The notes below the pieces were generated by a model that did not search any database, was not told where the DNA came from, and saw nothing but the letters and a program-made list of their open reading frames with translations. Shown here piece by piece: positions 38,938 through 52,020 of a stretch of 64,000 nt of DNA (its first letter is position 1; each line of letters begins with the position of its first letter). This DNA is from Sinotaia quadrata (lineage: Eukaryota; Mollusca; Gastropoda; Architaenioglossa; Viviparidae). Location of the stretch: contig CM054179.1 of assembly GCA_028829895.1 (NCBI GenBank), forward strand, positions 113,527,721-113,591,720, given 5' to 3'. A program made the position numbers and the translations under genes.

Positions 38938-40322
38938 GGGGGGAAATCACAGGAAAAAAGTCACGGGAAAAAGTCGAAAGAAAAAAGTAACAGAAAATAT
39001 TTGTATGTATGCATTGTTTATTTACATAGTCGTCTGACGTATTATCACTAAATTAGTACAACAATGCAACGTGCCTTAATTATTTTTAATTATAGCTAGT
39101 TTTAAAATCTTGTTTACAATGTGATTTGGTCGAAGAGACTAGAGGCAGATTCTTTTTAATCTTACGCCTCAGTGATAGAGCTTAGTCAGGTTCAAACGTG
39201 TTACCGACTAGGGCATAAAGCTACCAGTTTTATAAAGAGCTTTACTTGCTACCGACAAAATTCAAAGAGACAAGCCAATTGAAAAAAAAATCTAAAAATC
39301 AGATGCATTTACAACTATATGCAAGTATGAGTATCACAGAAAGAAATTAATAGATAAGTCAAAATGTAACACATTTACAAAACTAATTTTGCATTCTTTT
39401 TATATCACGAGAAAAATCACATAATAAAGTCAACTTAGTTTAAATGTTTATTTTAATACATGCAATAATTTTGGGGAACTAAACGAAACTAAATATACAA
39501 TAAGACACCAATGCAATCATGTGGTTGTAGCATTCAATGCAATATAAATTGTTTTAGATAGTTGTATGGTAGGTGAGTTTTATTAATATTGGATGCCACC
39601 GTTCTAATTTATAGTTTATTAGAACTTACAGATATGCCGACCGTTTTGATCAATTAATACCATATTTAAACTTTAAAATCACCGACTAGAAGAACAATAG
39701 AACGCTATTAATACAAATACAGTTCAAGTTTTTAATCCCAATCAGAAATATAATATACGTGTTTATGGACTTCAAGCATAACAACATAAATAGGTGTGAA
39801 TAAATCATATAACTAAATGTGTGAATTATAATATGTATACGATATACAAATCACACAACACACACAGGCCGAGCGAGAATCGAACTACGATCCTTGTGAG
39901 CTTTCGCTTACTTCCGTTTACTGTTATTCAGTCTATAATAAACATGCATATTGACTTACAATTAAAATTAATTAAAACAGAAGTAAATGTATGAATTAGA
40001 ATGCATTTATAGGGTATATAAAATACACACTCGCGCACACCAAAGACAAACGCGCGCGCATACACGCATTCACTAGTATCGTTTTTCACCCTGAACGGGA
40101 TTTGAACCACTCATATCTTGAACGAACAGTTAACTTCCGTGCCATTTCCTGCTTGACTTACAGTTAATAAATAGTATAACACATACACACTGACATTACG
40201 ACTTTATACTTAACATATATTGTGACTTTATTTCCTGTGACTTTTTTCTTGTGACTTTTTTCCTATGACTTTTTTCCTGCGACATTTCTTCCTATGACTT
40301 TTATTCCTGTGACTTTTTTCCT
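38938..40322. mobile_element. Foldback-like non-autonomous element, copy 2
   Basis: The left end (38941-39000) holds about four GGAAAAAAGTCAC units. The right end (40221-40322) holds seven inverted units, TGTGACTTTTTTCC. Interior stretches 39310-39740 and 39870-40220 match copy 1 (25830-26240 and 26610-26880), but the block 39046-39165 lies left of them here while its match in copy 1 (26400-26570) lies between them. There is no coding capacity. Two tRNA-like B-boxes occur on the minus strand (near 39876-39886 and 40098-40108). Confidence 0.7.
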
Positions 40323-40493
40323 ACAATCCACTCTTCACACTAATATGTCGATATGAGCATTTAGTCAACAGCAGAAAGTTGTCATTAAGATTACAAATTA
40401 CTTTCTGCTAAGTTAATTGTCGCCTACAAAACACAAAACAGATATATATGTCTGTCTGTCTGCCTGTCTATCTATGAAAGTATATGTGCCACC

Positions 40494-40620
40494 CTAGTTA
40501 ACGGTTATTATTATTAATTAATTAATCATCCATAACTAATTGCAGTGATGAGAATCTTAATTTATGTTATTAATAATTCTTCTGCAGACACCTCTCGTCT
40601 CTCTCACTTGTCGGGTATGC
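40494..40620 (+). mobile_element. Dispersed repeat family C, copy 1
   Basis: It matches 51454-51572 in the same orientation: AGTTAA, TTAATTAATCATCC, TAACTAATTGCA, GTGATGAGAAT, CAGACAC and TCACTTG in that order. The unit is short (about 120 bases) and of unknown class. Confidence 0.6.
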
Positions 40621-41321
<701 letters not shown>

Positions 41322-41635
41322 TTCCAAAAAACATAGACACATTTGCAAATATACAAATGCACACATTAACATGCGCATGCACTCAATTAAAAAGAAAATT
41401 AAAAATCCAGATGTGTGAAAGTGAAATGAATAATGACGAGATTGAAGGCTGCGCACAGACACTCCGGTACTCCTGAAGTGACAATGTGAAACAAAGAAAA
41501 CACGACAGAGACAGAAATAATCGAATGACAGCCACGTACATGTATTTGTGAACAAGAAAAGTCTTCAATAGTGCGGGAAGGTTTGATTTCGTTACTAATT
41601 AAATATTGACATTGATGACAAAGTTGAAAAGAATT

Positions 41636-42310
41636 TAGAAACAAAGAAAGAAGAAAGCAAACAAACCAGCAAATAAAGGAAGAAACAAACAAACGAACAA
41701 GGAAATAAAGAAACAAACAAAAACAAGGAAATAAGAAAGAAATAAACAAAACAAACAAGAAAATAAACAACAAACATACAAGGAAATAAAGAAACAAACA
41801 AACAAACAAGGAAATAAGGAAACAAGCAAACAAACAAGGAAATAAAGAAACAAACAAACAAACAAATAAGGAAATAAAGAAGAACAAACAAAAAAGGAAA
41901 GAAACAAAGAAACAAAGAAAGAAAGAAAGAAAGAAAGAAACAACAAACAAAGAAGGAAATAAAGAAAAAAACAAGCAAGGAAATAAAGAAAAGGAAACAA
42001 ACAAGGAGATAAAGAAACAACAAACAAACAAGGAAATAAAGAAACAGACAAACAAACAAAGAAGGAAATAAAGAAACAACAAACAAACAAGGAAATAAAG
42101 AAAGAAAAAACAAACAAATACAGAAATAAAGAAACAACAAACAAACAAGGAAATAAAGAAACAAACAAACAAGGAAATAAAAAAACAAAGATGCAAATAA
42201 AGAAACAAACAAACAAAAAAATGCCAACGAATATGTATGGTGAAAGGAAGGAAGAAATAAAGTGGAAAAAAAACACCCCAAGGAAATAAAGAAACAAACC
42301 AACAAATAAA
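41636..42310. repeat. AAAC/AAAG/GAAATAAAG low-complexity tract
   Basis: About 675 bases almost free of T on the + strand, built from AAACAAACAAACAAGG and AAATAAAGAAAC units. Stop codons are almost absent on the minus strand, giving a Phe/Leu/Cys/Val-rich frame of over 300 codons that is compositional. Confidence 0.93.
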
Positions 42311-42369
42311 CAAAGTATTCAAACAAATATTTATGGTGAAAGGAAGGAAGAAATTAAATGGGTCACACA

Positions 42370-44600
42370 AACTATTAGATTGACCTTTTATAAGACTCGT
42401 TCAACGACAATGTCTCCCCGGATCTGCATCCCTAGTGAGAAGAAAGCAGATGTTGGATCTCTCCCACATTCCTGTTTAGCAAAATTAAGGAACTCGTTTT
42501 CATTAGACTCTGAAAGATTTGTGGAGACATTTTATTACGCGGCGAAACCCTGGGCCTGTCAGTTGATAACTTTAGAATGATATTACAGCCATCGATTGTC
42601 CGACTCAGTGAGTTAGATGGGTGAATATTTTTTAAATGCAGTGCCTTTCTTTTACATTTTCGTTTTTTGTCGTATTATATGTATCTAAAACTGAAACGAT
42701 TCTTAAATATATATAGAACACATTTCTGGGAAACTAAAATTATAGCAAAATTAATTTTGCATTTGATGGAGGAAGCTAGGAGGAAGGTTAGAGTGAGGAC
42801 TGATAGTAAAAGGATGGTACATAGTGAGAAAAATTGAGACAGATTTCAGTTAATGTAATTGTTTATTGTTTCAAATGTCATAAACATGAGAGTAAGATAT
42901 ATAGATATTATGATAATGTTATAATTATGTACATGTATATATGACCTTTTGTCTAACATCAAAAAACATCCAGAAACACCCTTCATCAAGCACAGTTTTC
43001 GGCTTATTATGACCATACTGCTAATAGTCGTTACAATTCACACAATTCGTCTAAATTAAGCTTAATAGTCCAACTGGCAACATAATAAGTGCAGCTTAAG
43101 AGCTATCTAATTTCAAAAATGTTAATTGAGAGAGACAGAGAGAAATTTGTTTGATGGGTTTTATTGATTTTCTAATATGCCTCCAGCACATCCGTAAAGG
43201 GGAGCAACCATGGCAGTATTCAAGTCGCTTCAGCCAATAAATTATTTCGAAAGTCCATCTCCAAATGTAATAATCTCTCCCATTTATATTTTAATACATT
43301 TCATAAATTTTCACAATGCTGGTCTAAAGAACAGCACTTCGTGGGTGATAATTTATTTTTCTCTATTAAACACATTCATTTCTTTGGCTGAACTGCTAGC
43401 AGCCAGTATACGACTGATAAATGTATGTGGAATAACCGAAAAGAAATTAAACTAGTAGCTAACTAGTGGTTACATCTTAGTGAGGCGGAGCAATAAAGCT
43501 TCATTAAAAAATGTGCTTTCTATTTCAAGTGCAAGGTACATTCAAAAGTCAAGCTGTTAAGTGCATGTATTTTTCACAACAAATATCAAATGAACAATAC
43601 GAACACAAGACCGTTTAATTGTAAAGCATGGTTGCATGCTGAACGCAATAACCATCACATGGATAAGCATTTTTTTACCGGAAACCGTTCAAATTTAACT
43701 GACCGTAAGCTGGTTCAAAATGTTGCGTCTTGCAGTGCACGTCGCTGCTCGAATCTGGAAATGTGAGGTGACTGTAGTCCTTGCATAATTCCGGACTAGA
43801 CCGGTTTCCAGTAAGTTTGCTAATAACGACTCCTAAACACTTAGTGGCTTTAAGACATTATTTAAGCGCTCGGTACAAGCTTATTTATGAAGGCCTCACA
43901 CAAACAGAAACGGAAGCAATTGATTTTAAAACAGAAACGGAAGCAGTCAATTTTCAAACGGTACGGAAACAGTTTGATTTTCAAAAGGAGGACGAAAGAA
44001 ACGCTGGTCGCCGTTTTCAATAAAAATACGTTCGCACGGCTTAATATCGTGGGCAACAGAAGAATGAAACTACGTATACCAACTTATCTCCCTTGCATAT
44101 GATATTGGCGAGAGGTTGGAGTGCTTTGTGGCTATTGTATATCAGGTCATTCCTGTCATCTTTCTGTTAGCTCGTGACATCTTAAAACATGACTTCATAA
44201 ATAAGTGAGCGAAAATTATCAGTGCATAAGAGTATATATTTTAGAGCTGTGGTGGTCGTAACACGGAAATTATGTCCCAAGAGAAACGTAACCCGATAGG
44301 AGTTCCTAAGTACGCTGAGATTCACATAATACTCCCCTCCCCACAACACACGCTGTACAATAGCTGGGTTTATCGATATTCCGCTAAGAATAGAACGATT
44401 ATTTACTCGCTAATTAGGTTACCCGATTTTTGTATTCAGCGTACTATTTGGGGCTTGAAAAACAGGGAATTGCACTCCAGAATTATGCAAGAGCAGATTA
44501 TTTATTTTGCTTTTAAGTATCATGTGACTTCTCAGTTCAAAAAATAATTGTTACGGGAATGTCATAAACGCTTTTCTTTCAACTAGAATAGCAAACAGAT
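42370..44600. other. Gene-free stretch with a small 27-30 bp triple repeat
   Basis: Three diverged copies of ACAGAAACGGAAGCAATTGA lie at 43907-43990. A 91-codon ATG frame at 44272-44547 has no recognisable similarity or splice context and is not called. Confidence 0.45.
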
Positions 44601-44608
44601 CCGTTTTG

Positions 44609-44992
44609 TCAGTAAGGTGGAAAGTATTTATTTTTAATTGTTATTAAGTGTTAGTAAGGTGGAAAGTATTTATTTTTAATTGTTATTAAGTGTTAGTAAG
44701 GTGGAAAGTATTTATTTTTAATTGTTATTAAGTGTTAGTAAGGTGGAAAGTATTTATTTTTAATTGTTATTAAGTGTTAGTAAGGTGGAAAGTACTTATT
44801 TTTAATTGTTATTAAGTGTTAGTAAGGTGGAAAGTATTTATTTTTAATTGTTATTAAGTGTTAGTAAGGTGGAAAGTATTTATTTTTAATTGTTATTAAG
44901 TGTTAGTAAGGTGGAAAGTATTTATTTTTAATTTTTATTAAGTGTTAGTAAGGTGGAAAGTATTTATTTTTAATTTTTATTAAGTGTTAGTT
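44609..44992. repeat. 42 bp minisatellite, nine units
   Basis: The unit TTAGTAAGGTGGAAAGTATT plus TATTTTTAATTGTTATTAAG is almost invariant; the last two units share a G-to-T change. Confidence 0.96.
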
Positions 44993-46380
44993 TTTGAATA
45001 AAACCTTGGGAGATGGCAAGTATTCATCAATATTTTCGTGTGCAGTCGCATGATGAAAGATTATGGAAAGTGAATTGTACGTGCGAAAAGATAAATATAA
45101 AAGGTATGACCTCCCTTTATAAAATGCTTACCACCCCCTCCCTTTCCCCCACAACTCCCTCACCCAGCGCGAAAGTGGCGGAAGCCAGAAGCGCTCCCTA
45201 CACTCAATCAAATCAATATAAAATGCTCATCCACTTAGCAACCCTCCGAGTTGGCAGATTATACCCATATTTTGTTTTTAATTTTCTGCAGTTTGCGACA
45301 TGACGTAATCATTGACCACTGTCTTGTGTTTTACTGTTTACTCATCAAACATAAAAAAAATGCTGTTGTGATAAACTTTATCCTCACTACTTTACATAGT
45401 GTCCTTTCTTTATATTTGTAACATACAAACTTCGGTCACGTGATTCTTCAGCTTCCTCACTGCGCACTCTGCCTACGCAAGTTCCGGTACACTGATACGT
45501 CGAGTTATCGCAACGGACTTTCCGCACGCAGACATCACAGGTTGGGTGGGAAGTGGTGGGGTCGGTTCGTGATGGATTCAAAATTATTTGTCAACGTCTT
45601 GTTGCTGCCCGAGAGGCACGCATAGAAATAATGGCGCACAAGATAGATTGCTTCCAAGATGGCGTTCACCTCTTGCGCTTGGGAGAGATGTCATTAATCG
45701 TCAGCATTCCAATGACACATTTTAACTCTCAAGTCGGCTGGTGTTTGGTAGTGAGTTCACGAATAATTAATATTTGTATCGTAATATATTTGCTGTTCAA
45801 AATTACAGTGTTAAAATAATGATAATTCATAACCACCAAGATAACGTTCGGCCATTGGTGTTGTCAGAACTGTATTTTGGCTTTTAAATATTTCAACAAA
45901 TTAATGAACACTCCTAGCAATGTAAGCAAGTAATCAGGCCCAGACAGTTATGGGCACAGACTGATCTACATTTTCGCCTGGCTGGGTTGCCTTAAGCTTT
46001 GAAAGAAAAAATAATTTAAAAAATATATTGGGATTGATGTTCTCTATCATTTTCACGCCATTTTAAGCAAGACCCGGATGGGGAACCAAATGGATGTACG
46101 TTCGACCACTTTATTATTGTGCAGCCAAGCATGACTGTAGGTTTGCGCACGACACTGTAAACTTTGAAATCACTGAAATTCGTGGATCGAGTGCATGCCA
46201 GACGTCTCTAAGCGACAAAACGTAATGGTTTGTCAAGTGTCATTGTGGCCAGCTGTAGTTAATGAATTTTATTATATAGTTGTAATATCTGCTTCAGTAT
46301 AATTTATATATTAAGAAATTTACAGGATGAAGTTTGTATTTAAAAGAGGAAAGTTAACTATAACGCATTTAGTTAGATCC
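44993..46380. other. Gene-free stretch
   Basis: GC-richer parts (45030-45260, 45430-45740) include CAAGATGGCG at 45656, but its frame lacks gene support. No known repeat family is seen. Confidence 0.4.
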
Positions 46381-46387
46381 TGTTACT

Positions 46388-47275
46388 AACACTTGAAACG
46401 TTATATCAGTTATTGTCTTTGTAAAGTTATATCGATTATTTTTGTAACTTTAAATCCATCATGTCTTTGTAACGTTAAATACCATTACTGCCTTCATAAC
46501 GTTATATCCATTACTGTTTTTGTAATGGTATACAAATTACTGTTTTCATAAAGTTATATTCATTACTGCCTTTGTACCTTTGTATCCATTACTGCCTTCA
46601 TAACGTTATATCCATTACTGTTTTTGTAATGGTATACAAATTACTGTTTAAATAAAGTTATATTCATTACTGCTTTTGTACCTTTGTATCCATTACTGCC
46701 TTCGTAACGTTGTATCCATTACTGTCTTAATAACGTTATATCTATTACTGAATTAGTAATGTTATATCCATTACTGCTTCCATAATGTTATAGCCACTGT
46801 TCTCCCATTAACGTTAATCTTTTACTGAATTAATAATGTTATATCTGTAACTGCTTTCAAATCGTTATGTCTAACACTATCTTTGTAATGTATTATCCAT
46901 TACTGCTTTCATAATGTTATATCCATTACTGCTTTCATAATGTTATATCCATTGCTGTCTTAATAACATTATATCCAGTACTGTTTTCATAACGTTTTAT
47001 CTATTACTGCTTTGATAACGTTATATCCATTATTGCTTGCATAACATTATATCTATTGCTGCCTTTGTGACATTATATCCAATACTGCTTCTGTAACATT
47101 ATATCCATCACTGTAACGTGATATCCATTATTGTATTTGTGACTTTATAACCATTACTGATTTCATAACATTATATCCAAAACTTTCTAACGTTTTATCC
47201 ATTACTACTTTCATAAAGTTATATCCATTACTACTTTTATAAAGCTATATAAGTTTCATAATATTACATCCATTA
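46388..47275. repeat. Degenerate repeat field with TTATATCCATTACTG core
   Basis: About 30 diverged units (ATAACGTTATATCCATTACT plus GCTTTC). A segment of about 99 bases at 46493 recurs at 46592, showing a later higher-order duplication. Confidence 0.8.
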
Positions 47276-47587
47276 CTGAAAACATGTTTCTAGAAAATTC
47301 AAATCAGATGTGTGAAAAGAAAAATCCAAAGCAGCCTCATATTCAATTCACATCAAATTCCATCCCATATATGATTCACATTAATTCAAGGACGTTTTTT
47401 TTTTAAATCGAGCTCACATTAGGCTTATATCAAATCAGTTTCAGACTTGTTTCCAATTCACACTGAATTCCAATTCACACTGACTTCAAATTCACACCAA
47501 TTTCGCTGTCAGACTTTTCTTTCTCGACTTCATAATCTTGTCTTACCCCGTTTATTATTGTCTCACGATACCCACCTTCTTACCATC
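47276..47587. other. Gene-free spacer before the microsatellite and gene
   Basis: Irregular TTCACACTGAATTCCAATTC-like echoes lie at 47340-47500. No first exon for the downstream gene is identified. Confidence 0.45.
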
Positions 47588-47588
47588 C

Positions 47589-47658
<70 letters not shown>
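47588..47658. repeat. Compound (CT)n(CA)n microsatellite
   Basis: About 16 CT units then 19 CA units, the same order as at 41.2 kb. It ends about 140 bases before the gene's acceptor site. Confidence 0.95.
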
Positions 47659-47663
<5 letters not shown>

Positions 47664-47774
47664 AAACACACCACAAATACACACTAACTCACATAAACAC
47701 ACGCTCGCGCGCAAGCATACTATGCCTACATGAATTAACGAGTTAATTGTAACTATTGCTTTCAAATATATCAC

Positions 47775-47855
47775 TCTTTCTCTCCCCTTGCTGTTACAGA
47801 TGTACAATAAATCGAGAGTACTGTCCCTTTCAGCCTAAGATCATCACTTTCAGCC
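47775..47855 (+). promoter_or_regulatory. Likely 3' splice site and 5' untranslated segment ahead of the five-exon gene
   Basis: A pyrimidine-rich run ends in tgttacag at 47799. The next 56 bases before the ATG contain an in-frame stop, so they would be untranslated. This suggests that a non-coding first exon lies further upstream; I cannot locate it. Confidence 0.5.
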
Positions 47856-48037
47856 ATGGACGCGGTGTGCAACGAGGTACCCATGCGTGTGCTGGACTGG
47901 GCTGTGTTCAATGCACATCCCGCACGTTTGCATTCTAGCTTTTCCAATTACGAGGGGAGACACGTGTGTGACCCGCAGTTAGTATTCGATCTCACTCAGC
48001 GTGACCCTAACGGTAACGTCACACTAGAGATGGACAG
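47856..48037 (+). CDS. Exon 1 of the five-exon membrane-protein gene
   Basis: This exon encodes residues 1-60 plus two bases of codon 61, beginning MDAVCNEVPMRVLDW. The donor is CAG|GTAATT. It contains an N-V-T sequon near residue 55. Read-through past the donor would stop one codon later, so splicing is needed to extend the protein. Confidence 0.82.
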
Positions 48038-50620
48038 GTAATTTCCTGGAAATAAAAACGGATGTCTCTGTTAAACCAAGAAACCTATTAATGTCATTTG
48101 TTATAGAGCAGTAGTTCTTGTTTCTGGTTATATAATAAAACCAAAGGTTAAGCAATGTTTCTTCTTCTCCCCGCCCACTTATTTTTGTTTATAGATATCA
48201 CCTTACTAATTTACCTATTAGGGAAAGAGAAAAAAGATACCAGTAACTTAAAAAAGAAAGACAATTATATGATTAATTGTTTGAATGATTGATTGTGTGA
48301 GTAGGTCATCGATTGATTGATATATTGGTTGCGAGAGTGAAATATTGAGTAGTGAGCGAGCGCAAGATTGAGTGACATTTTCGCTAGAAGAAATATGTGG
48401 ACGACTGAAAGCGAAACACGCATACGCAATCGCATGTATATGTGGAGGGGAGGGGCGCAAAGTACAGAACGCAAACATTTAGGGAAAATCAAGAATATGC
48501 AAGATGGGGTGACGTCCAGGACGGAGTAAGTACACTAAGTATGTGCTTAGGGCACCAGAAAAGTTCAAATTAATTGGTGATGATAAAATTGAATGAATTA
48601 TATTTCACTATTCCGATCTGCACGTACGAGTATTTTTATTTGGAATGATGGCAACACTGGAATTATTTCCCCTTCTTTTAGCTGTTCGGTTGTTCAGGGT
48701 ATCTGTAATTGCAAGAAACAATGTTGAGTGAAGTTTGTCGCAGCTGTACCCTGGGGTGACTTTGTACTAATGAATTATATCAAATATGAGTAATTAATTA
48801 TGATACAAGACATCTACAAGTGCCGATGCAGAGTATTGGTCACTGGTTATATAGGTATATCTGCAACTGTTACGCCGATATACTAGTACGCGGCCAAGTT
48901 GGCTCACGGCCCCCACTTAGTTATAGCTGAGAATCAATGTTTATGAATAGATAGATCTATGACGATTATAAATAGACGAACAGAGGACAAGACGTAATCA
49001 TTAGATTATCACTTCCGACTACGATAACAAACGATAGAAGTTACTTCACTAACAAATACACGATTAAAATAATAACAAGAAATTTAATAAAAGAAAAATT
49101 AACAAGAAAAATAAGTAACAGTTCTTCAGCATAATGCCAGATCAGTTTCTAGCCACACTATAGTCACGTTCACAATCAAAACCTATGTCATGTGCTGGAG
49201 TGACGTACACACTCTGGTAGACTCGATAGTACATGACATCACATCAGGAATAGATTCCAAATCTCCCTGTCTATCTGTCCATCTACGTACGAGTCAATAC
49301 TCGTGGAAGGAAACATAGAACTGGGAATGTATTATAGTCACAGTGTCAAACATAGAACTGGGAATGTATTATAGTCACAGTGTCAAACATAGAAATGGGA
49401 ATGTACTATAGTCACAGTGTCAAACATAGAACTGGGAATATATTATAGTCACAGTGTCAAACATAGAAATGGGAATGTATTATAGTCACAGTGTCAAACA
49501 TAGAAATGGGAATATACTATAGTCAGAGTGTTAGATGTGTTACTCTTTGTTCAGTTCTTAGGCCAGTTGTATTTATAACTTGTCTGCTAGGAAGATAGGG
49601 TGGCATCGTAATATTTTTAGTGCTGAGGGCTCTGAGAAGAACTTAATCCGGTACTTCTGGCATTATTTGCCGTGCAAATCAGCAAGAGTCGATAACTTAT
49701 CGTGTATGCAGTATTTCGTAAAATCTCCATTCTTCTGACGTCGATAACGCTTTCTCGTATCATCACTGATATCATTTCCAGGCAATGAAGGATTTCATGT
49801 TAACCTTTATTCCATGCACATTCTTTCTTCATAATCAGTAATCATTTGTTAAAATAATGTTTTTTTCTGGATTTATATTTTAATATTTCAATTTTTAATG
49901 TCAATGAGTGTTAATGATACTGTATTAAAAGAACAAAATGCGGAGTGACCTTTTCCTGTCTACAGCGAGGACGTCGTGCTGCGTGTCAAATCGCGCGATG
50001 AGCTGAGCCACACGATCTGGCGCATGCAACAACAGCTGGTTTTGACACGGGTGACGGTGTATCACACGGAGATCTCAAGTCGTCGAAGCGTGGAAACAGT
50101 CACGATTATCGAGGGTAACGACCATGAAGCTGTGAATTATAAAGTAAATTAAATATAGACTTAAACAGTTTGCACGTGCGTTAGTAGTGTGTAGACTAAT
50201 CAATAGATCTAAGCTGGTCCCACATGCTCTACTTCTATAGTCTTAAGGTTTCAACGCAGCCAGAAGTTGAGCATTCTTCTCTGTGTATCTATAAAGGCAT
50301 AAAATAATTATTCTCATGTCTATAATTTTATTATGTGTATTTAAGTCGCACACTAAAAGAAAACTTCCAGTTGGAAACCGGGTGCACTTTATTTTTTGTC
50401 AAAACTGGTTTGTTGCAGATGATTTTGCCGTCCTAGTCAACTTTTCCCATCCAAGCCTCAGTTGGCGCCTGGCTAGGGCAGCTCAAAGAGCGATCCAATG
50501 TATGGCAAGGGCTAGAAAATTCTGCCTTGAGGTAGGTAAGTGAGACATTTACGTTAGTTGACAAGTTGAAGTAGAACAGATATTTTTATATGTGAAGAGT
50601 GTGTCGGTGGTGATCTGGAA

Positions 50621-50664
<44 letters not shown>

Positions 50665-50692
50665 AACAAACAAACAAACAAACAAACAAACA

Positions 50693-50724
<32 letters not shown>

Positions 50725-51967
50725 AACAAACAAACAAACAAACAAACAAACAAACAAACAAACAAACAAACAAAAGAAAAGGAAAGGAAAAAAGGAAAAG
50801 GAAAGAAAAGGAAAAGAAATGAAGAAAGAATAATATTAAAAAATCTTTTCATTTATCAGATTGACATTACTGATGTTCTTCTCGACTGGTACATGATGCA
50901 CCGTGATGCAATCACTAGCTGTGACGACATACACAACTTGCGAACACGTAGAACACGGGTTTGCGTGACGAACTACCAAGCGTACCGTCATCAATTTGAC
51001 TGCAGCCCGAAATGGATAGCCTTCCTGTGCTTGTGCTGGGTTGCCGTTGTTCCTTGCTATGTGGTTAGCTGACCCAGTTACAATACACATTTATAATAAA
51101 TTAACTATTAACTTAGTTTCTTTAAATTCAATGAGAACATAGCGAAGCATAAATCTGTAAAGTAATAACATCGTTAACTTTAATTTCTACATCATCTGAA
51201 ATAAATAAACAGAATAAAACAACCAATCCACAACGTTCCTGAACATAAAGGTCAAGTAGCATGCGCGCTGCCTTAGCTGTTAAAGTGGATTTTTGTGATC
51301 AAATTCCGGCTTTTATTGCTCACGCTATAATTATCCAATGAATCACTCACATTTAATATTAGTTTCTTAAGGTATAAACCATAAATAAACTGGAATGCAC
51401 TGTGCAGTGTGTGGAAAAAATTTAAGACATTAATTCTGTGACGGGTACACCATTTAGTTAATGAAAATGATTATTATTCTTAATTAATCATCCCTAACTA
51501 ATTGCAAGTGATGAGAATATTAATTTTATTATTAATGATCCTCCAACAGACACTACTCATCTATCACTTGACGGATATTATTACATGCACAATAAAGAAA
51601 ACTTTATATATTGTATAATAAGCAGAAAACTGGCAAGATGTCATTTATAATTACGTCGCATGTAATATTCTCAATTGGGTGATTGTTGGTTTAAGACTAT
51701 ATATGCATAATTTACATCACTGACTATTGACATAATTCTGTATGATGTTGCTTGAATAAGGTTAAAGAAAACACGTTTCTAACTGTTGACGTGATTTTTA
51801 CATTTTTTTTTAACTCTATCTGTACATTTTTGTAAATCCAGGTTTTTCGCAAACTGACGTGCTGTGACATCCGTGTCAAGGTCGTGTGTGACGTGGTGAA
51901 TGCAGGAAGTTCGTCATTATGTAATGTACAGACGCGGTATGCTAGTTACTCACGTAGACCTACATAA
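47856..51967 (+). CDS. Five-exon gene for an unrecognised 257-residue single-pass membrane protein
   Basis: Exons 47856-48037, 49966-50114, 50419-50531, 50860-51063 and 51842-51967 sum to 774 bases, which is 257 codons plus TAA. All four introns are GT-AG, and the junction phases (2, 1, 0, 0) keep the frame open. The start ATG has G at -3 and +4, and an in-frame TAA lies upstream at 47808. Residues 1-199 are soluble-looking, with an Arg-rich stretch near 175-185. Residues about 200-218 (WIAFLCLCWVAVVPCYVVF) form one hydrophobic segment, followed by the basic, Cys-containing RKLTCC and a tail of about 39 residues. No signal peptide is evident, so the likely form is a C-terminally anchored membrane protein; orientation is inferred. 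I do not recognise the family and assign no function. The consistent splicing and absence of damage argue for a working gene. The exons are richer in GC than the flanks. Confidence 0.82.
49311..49530. repeat. 37 bp minisatellite in intron 1, six units
   Basis: The unit ACATAGAACTGGGAATGTAT plus TATAGTCACAGTGTCAA is nearly perfect. It lies in the 1.9 kb first intron of the membrane-protein gene. Confidence 0.93.
49966..50114 (+). CDS. Exon 2 of the five-exon membrane-protein gene
   Basis: The acceptor is tctacag|CGAGG and the donor is GAGG|GTAACG. The first base completes a Ser codon with exon 1, and the exon encodes residues 61-110 plus one base. The segment is rich in charged residues and ends in the beta-like stretch VETVTIIE. 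Intron 1 (1,928 bases) holds a 37 bp minisatellite. Confidence 0.82.
50419..50531 (+). CDS. Exon 3 of the five-exon membrane-protein gene
   Basis: The acceptor is tgttgcag|ATGAT; the incoming G plus AT forms Asp111. The exon encodes residues 111-148, including a second sequon (NFS) and an Arg/Ala-rich helix-like run (RLARAAQRAIQCMARARK). The donor used is GAG|GTAGGT. The stronger-looking GTAAGT four bases downstream would put a stop codon at the start of exon 4, so frame decides the choice. Confidence 0.8.
50618..50820. repeat. (GAAA)n/(CAAA)n microsatellite in intron 3
   Basis: Blocks of GAAA and CAAA alternate twice and end in GGAAAA variants about 40 bases before the exon 4 acceptor. Confidence 0.96.
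50860..51063 (+). CDS. Exon 4 of the five-exon membrane-protein gene, carrying most of the membrane segment
   Basis: The acceptor is tttatcag|ATTGAC and the donor is GTG|GTTAGC. The exon encodes residues 149-216: an acidic start (IDITDVLLDWYMMHRD), the basic stretch NLRTRRTR, then the hydrophobic segment from W200. The donor GTTAGC is weaker than consensus, but phase 0 joins cleanly to exon 5. Intron 3 contains a GAAA/CAAA microsatellite. Confidence 0.8.
51454..51572 (+). mobile_element. Dispersed repeat family C, copy 2, inside intron 4
   Basis: This is the second copy of the short family at 40494. It lies within the 778-base intron 4 of the membrane-protein gene, in the sense orientation, and does not touch the splice sites. 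Confidence 0.6.
51842..51967 (+). CDS. Exon 5 (last) of the five-exon membrane-protein gene
   Basis: The acceptor is aaatccag|GTTTTT. It encodes residues 217-257, completing the membrane segment (VF), then RKLTCCDIRVKVVCDV and a Ser/Tyr/Arg-rich end closing with TAA at 51965. The five Cys residues in this 41-residue tail are notable. Intron 4 (778 bases) contains a copy of dispersed family C. Confidence 0.8.
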   Translation, partial: VFRKLTCCDIRVKVVCDVVNAGSSSLCNVQTRYASYSRRPT

Positions 51968-52014
51968 ATTTATAAATAGCTGTAGATAGTTGTGCATGTA
52001 GTTTTCAGTGAGTG

Positions 52015-52020
52015 AATAAA
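52015..52020 (+). promoter_or_regulatory. Candidate polyadenylation signal for the five-exon gene
   Basis: AATAAA lies 48 bases after the stop codon in an AT-rich segment. It is the first canonical hexamer after the coding end. In AT-rich DNA such hexamers are common, so support is positional only. Confidence 0.45.

Noticed and set aside
41399..42370. A 323-codon minus-strand open frame
   Set aside because: It reads through the AAAC/AAAG tract; the Phe/Leu/Cys/Val product is low-complexity and neighbouring frames are equally open.
44272..44547. 91-codon ATG frame
   Set aside because: No recognisable similarity, no splice context and average codon use; such a length can occur by chance here.
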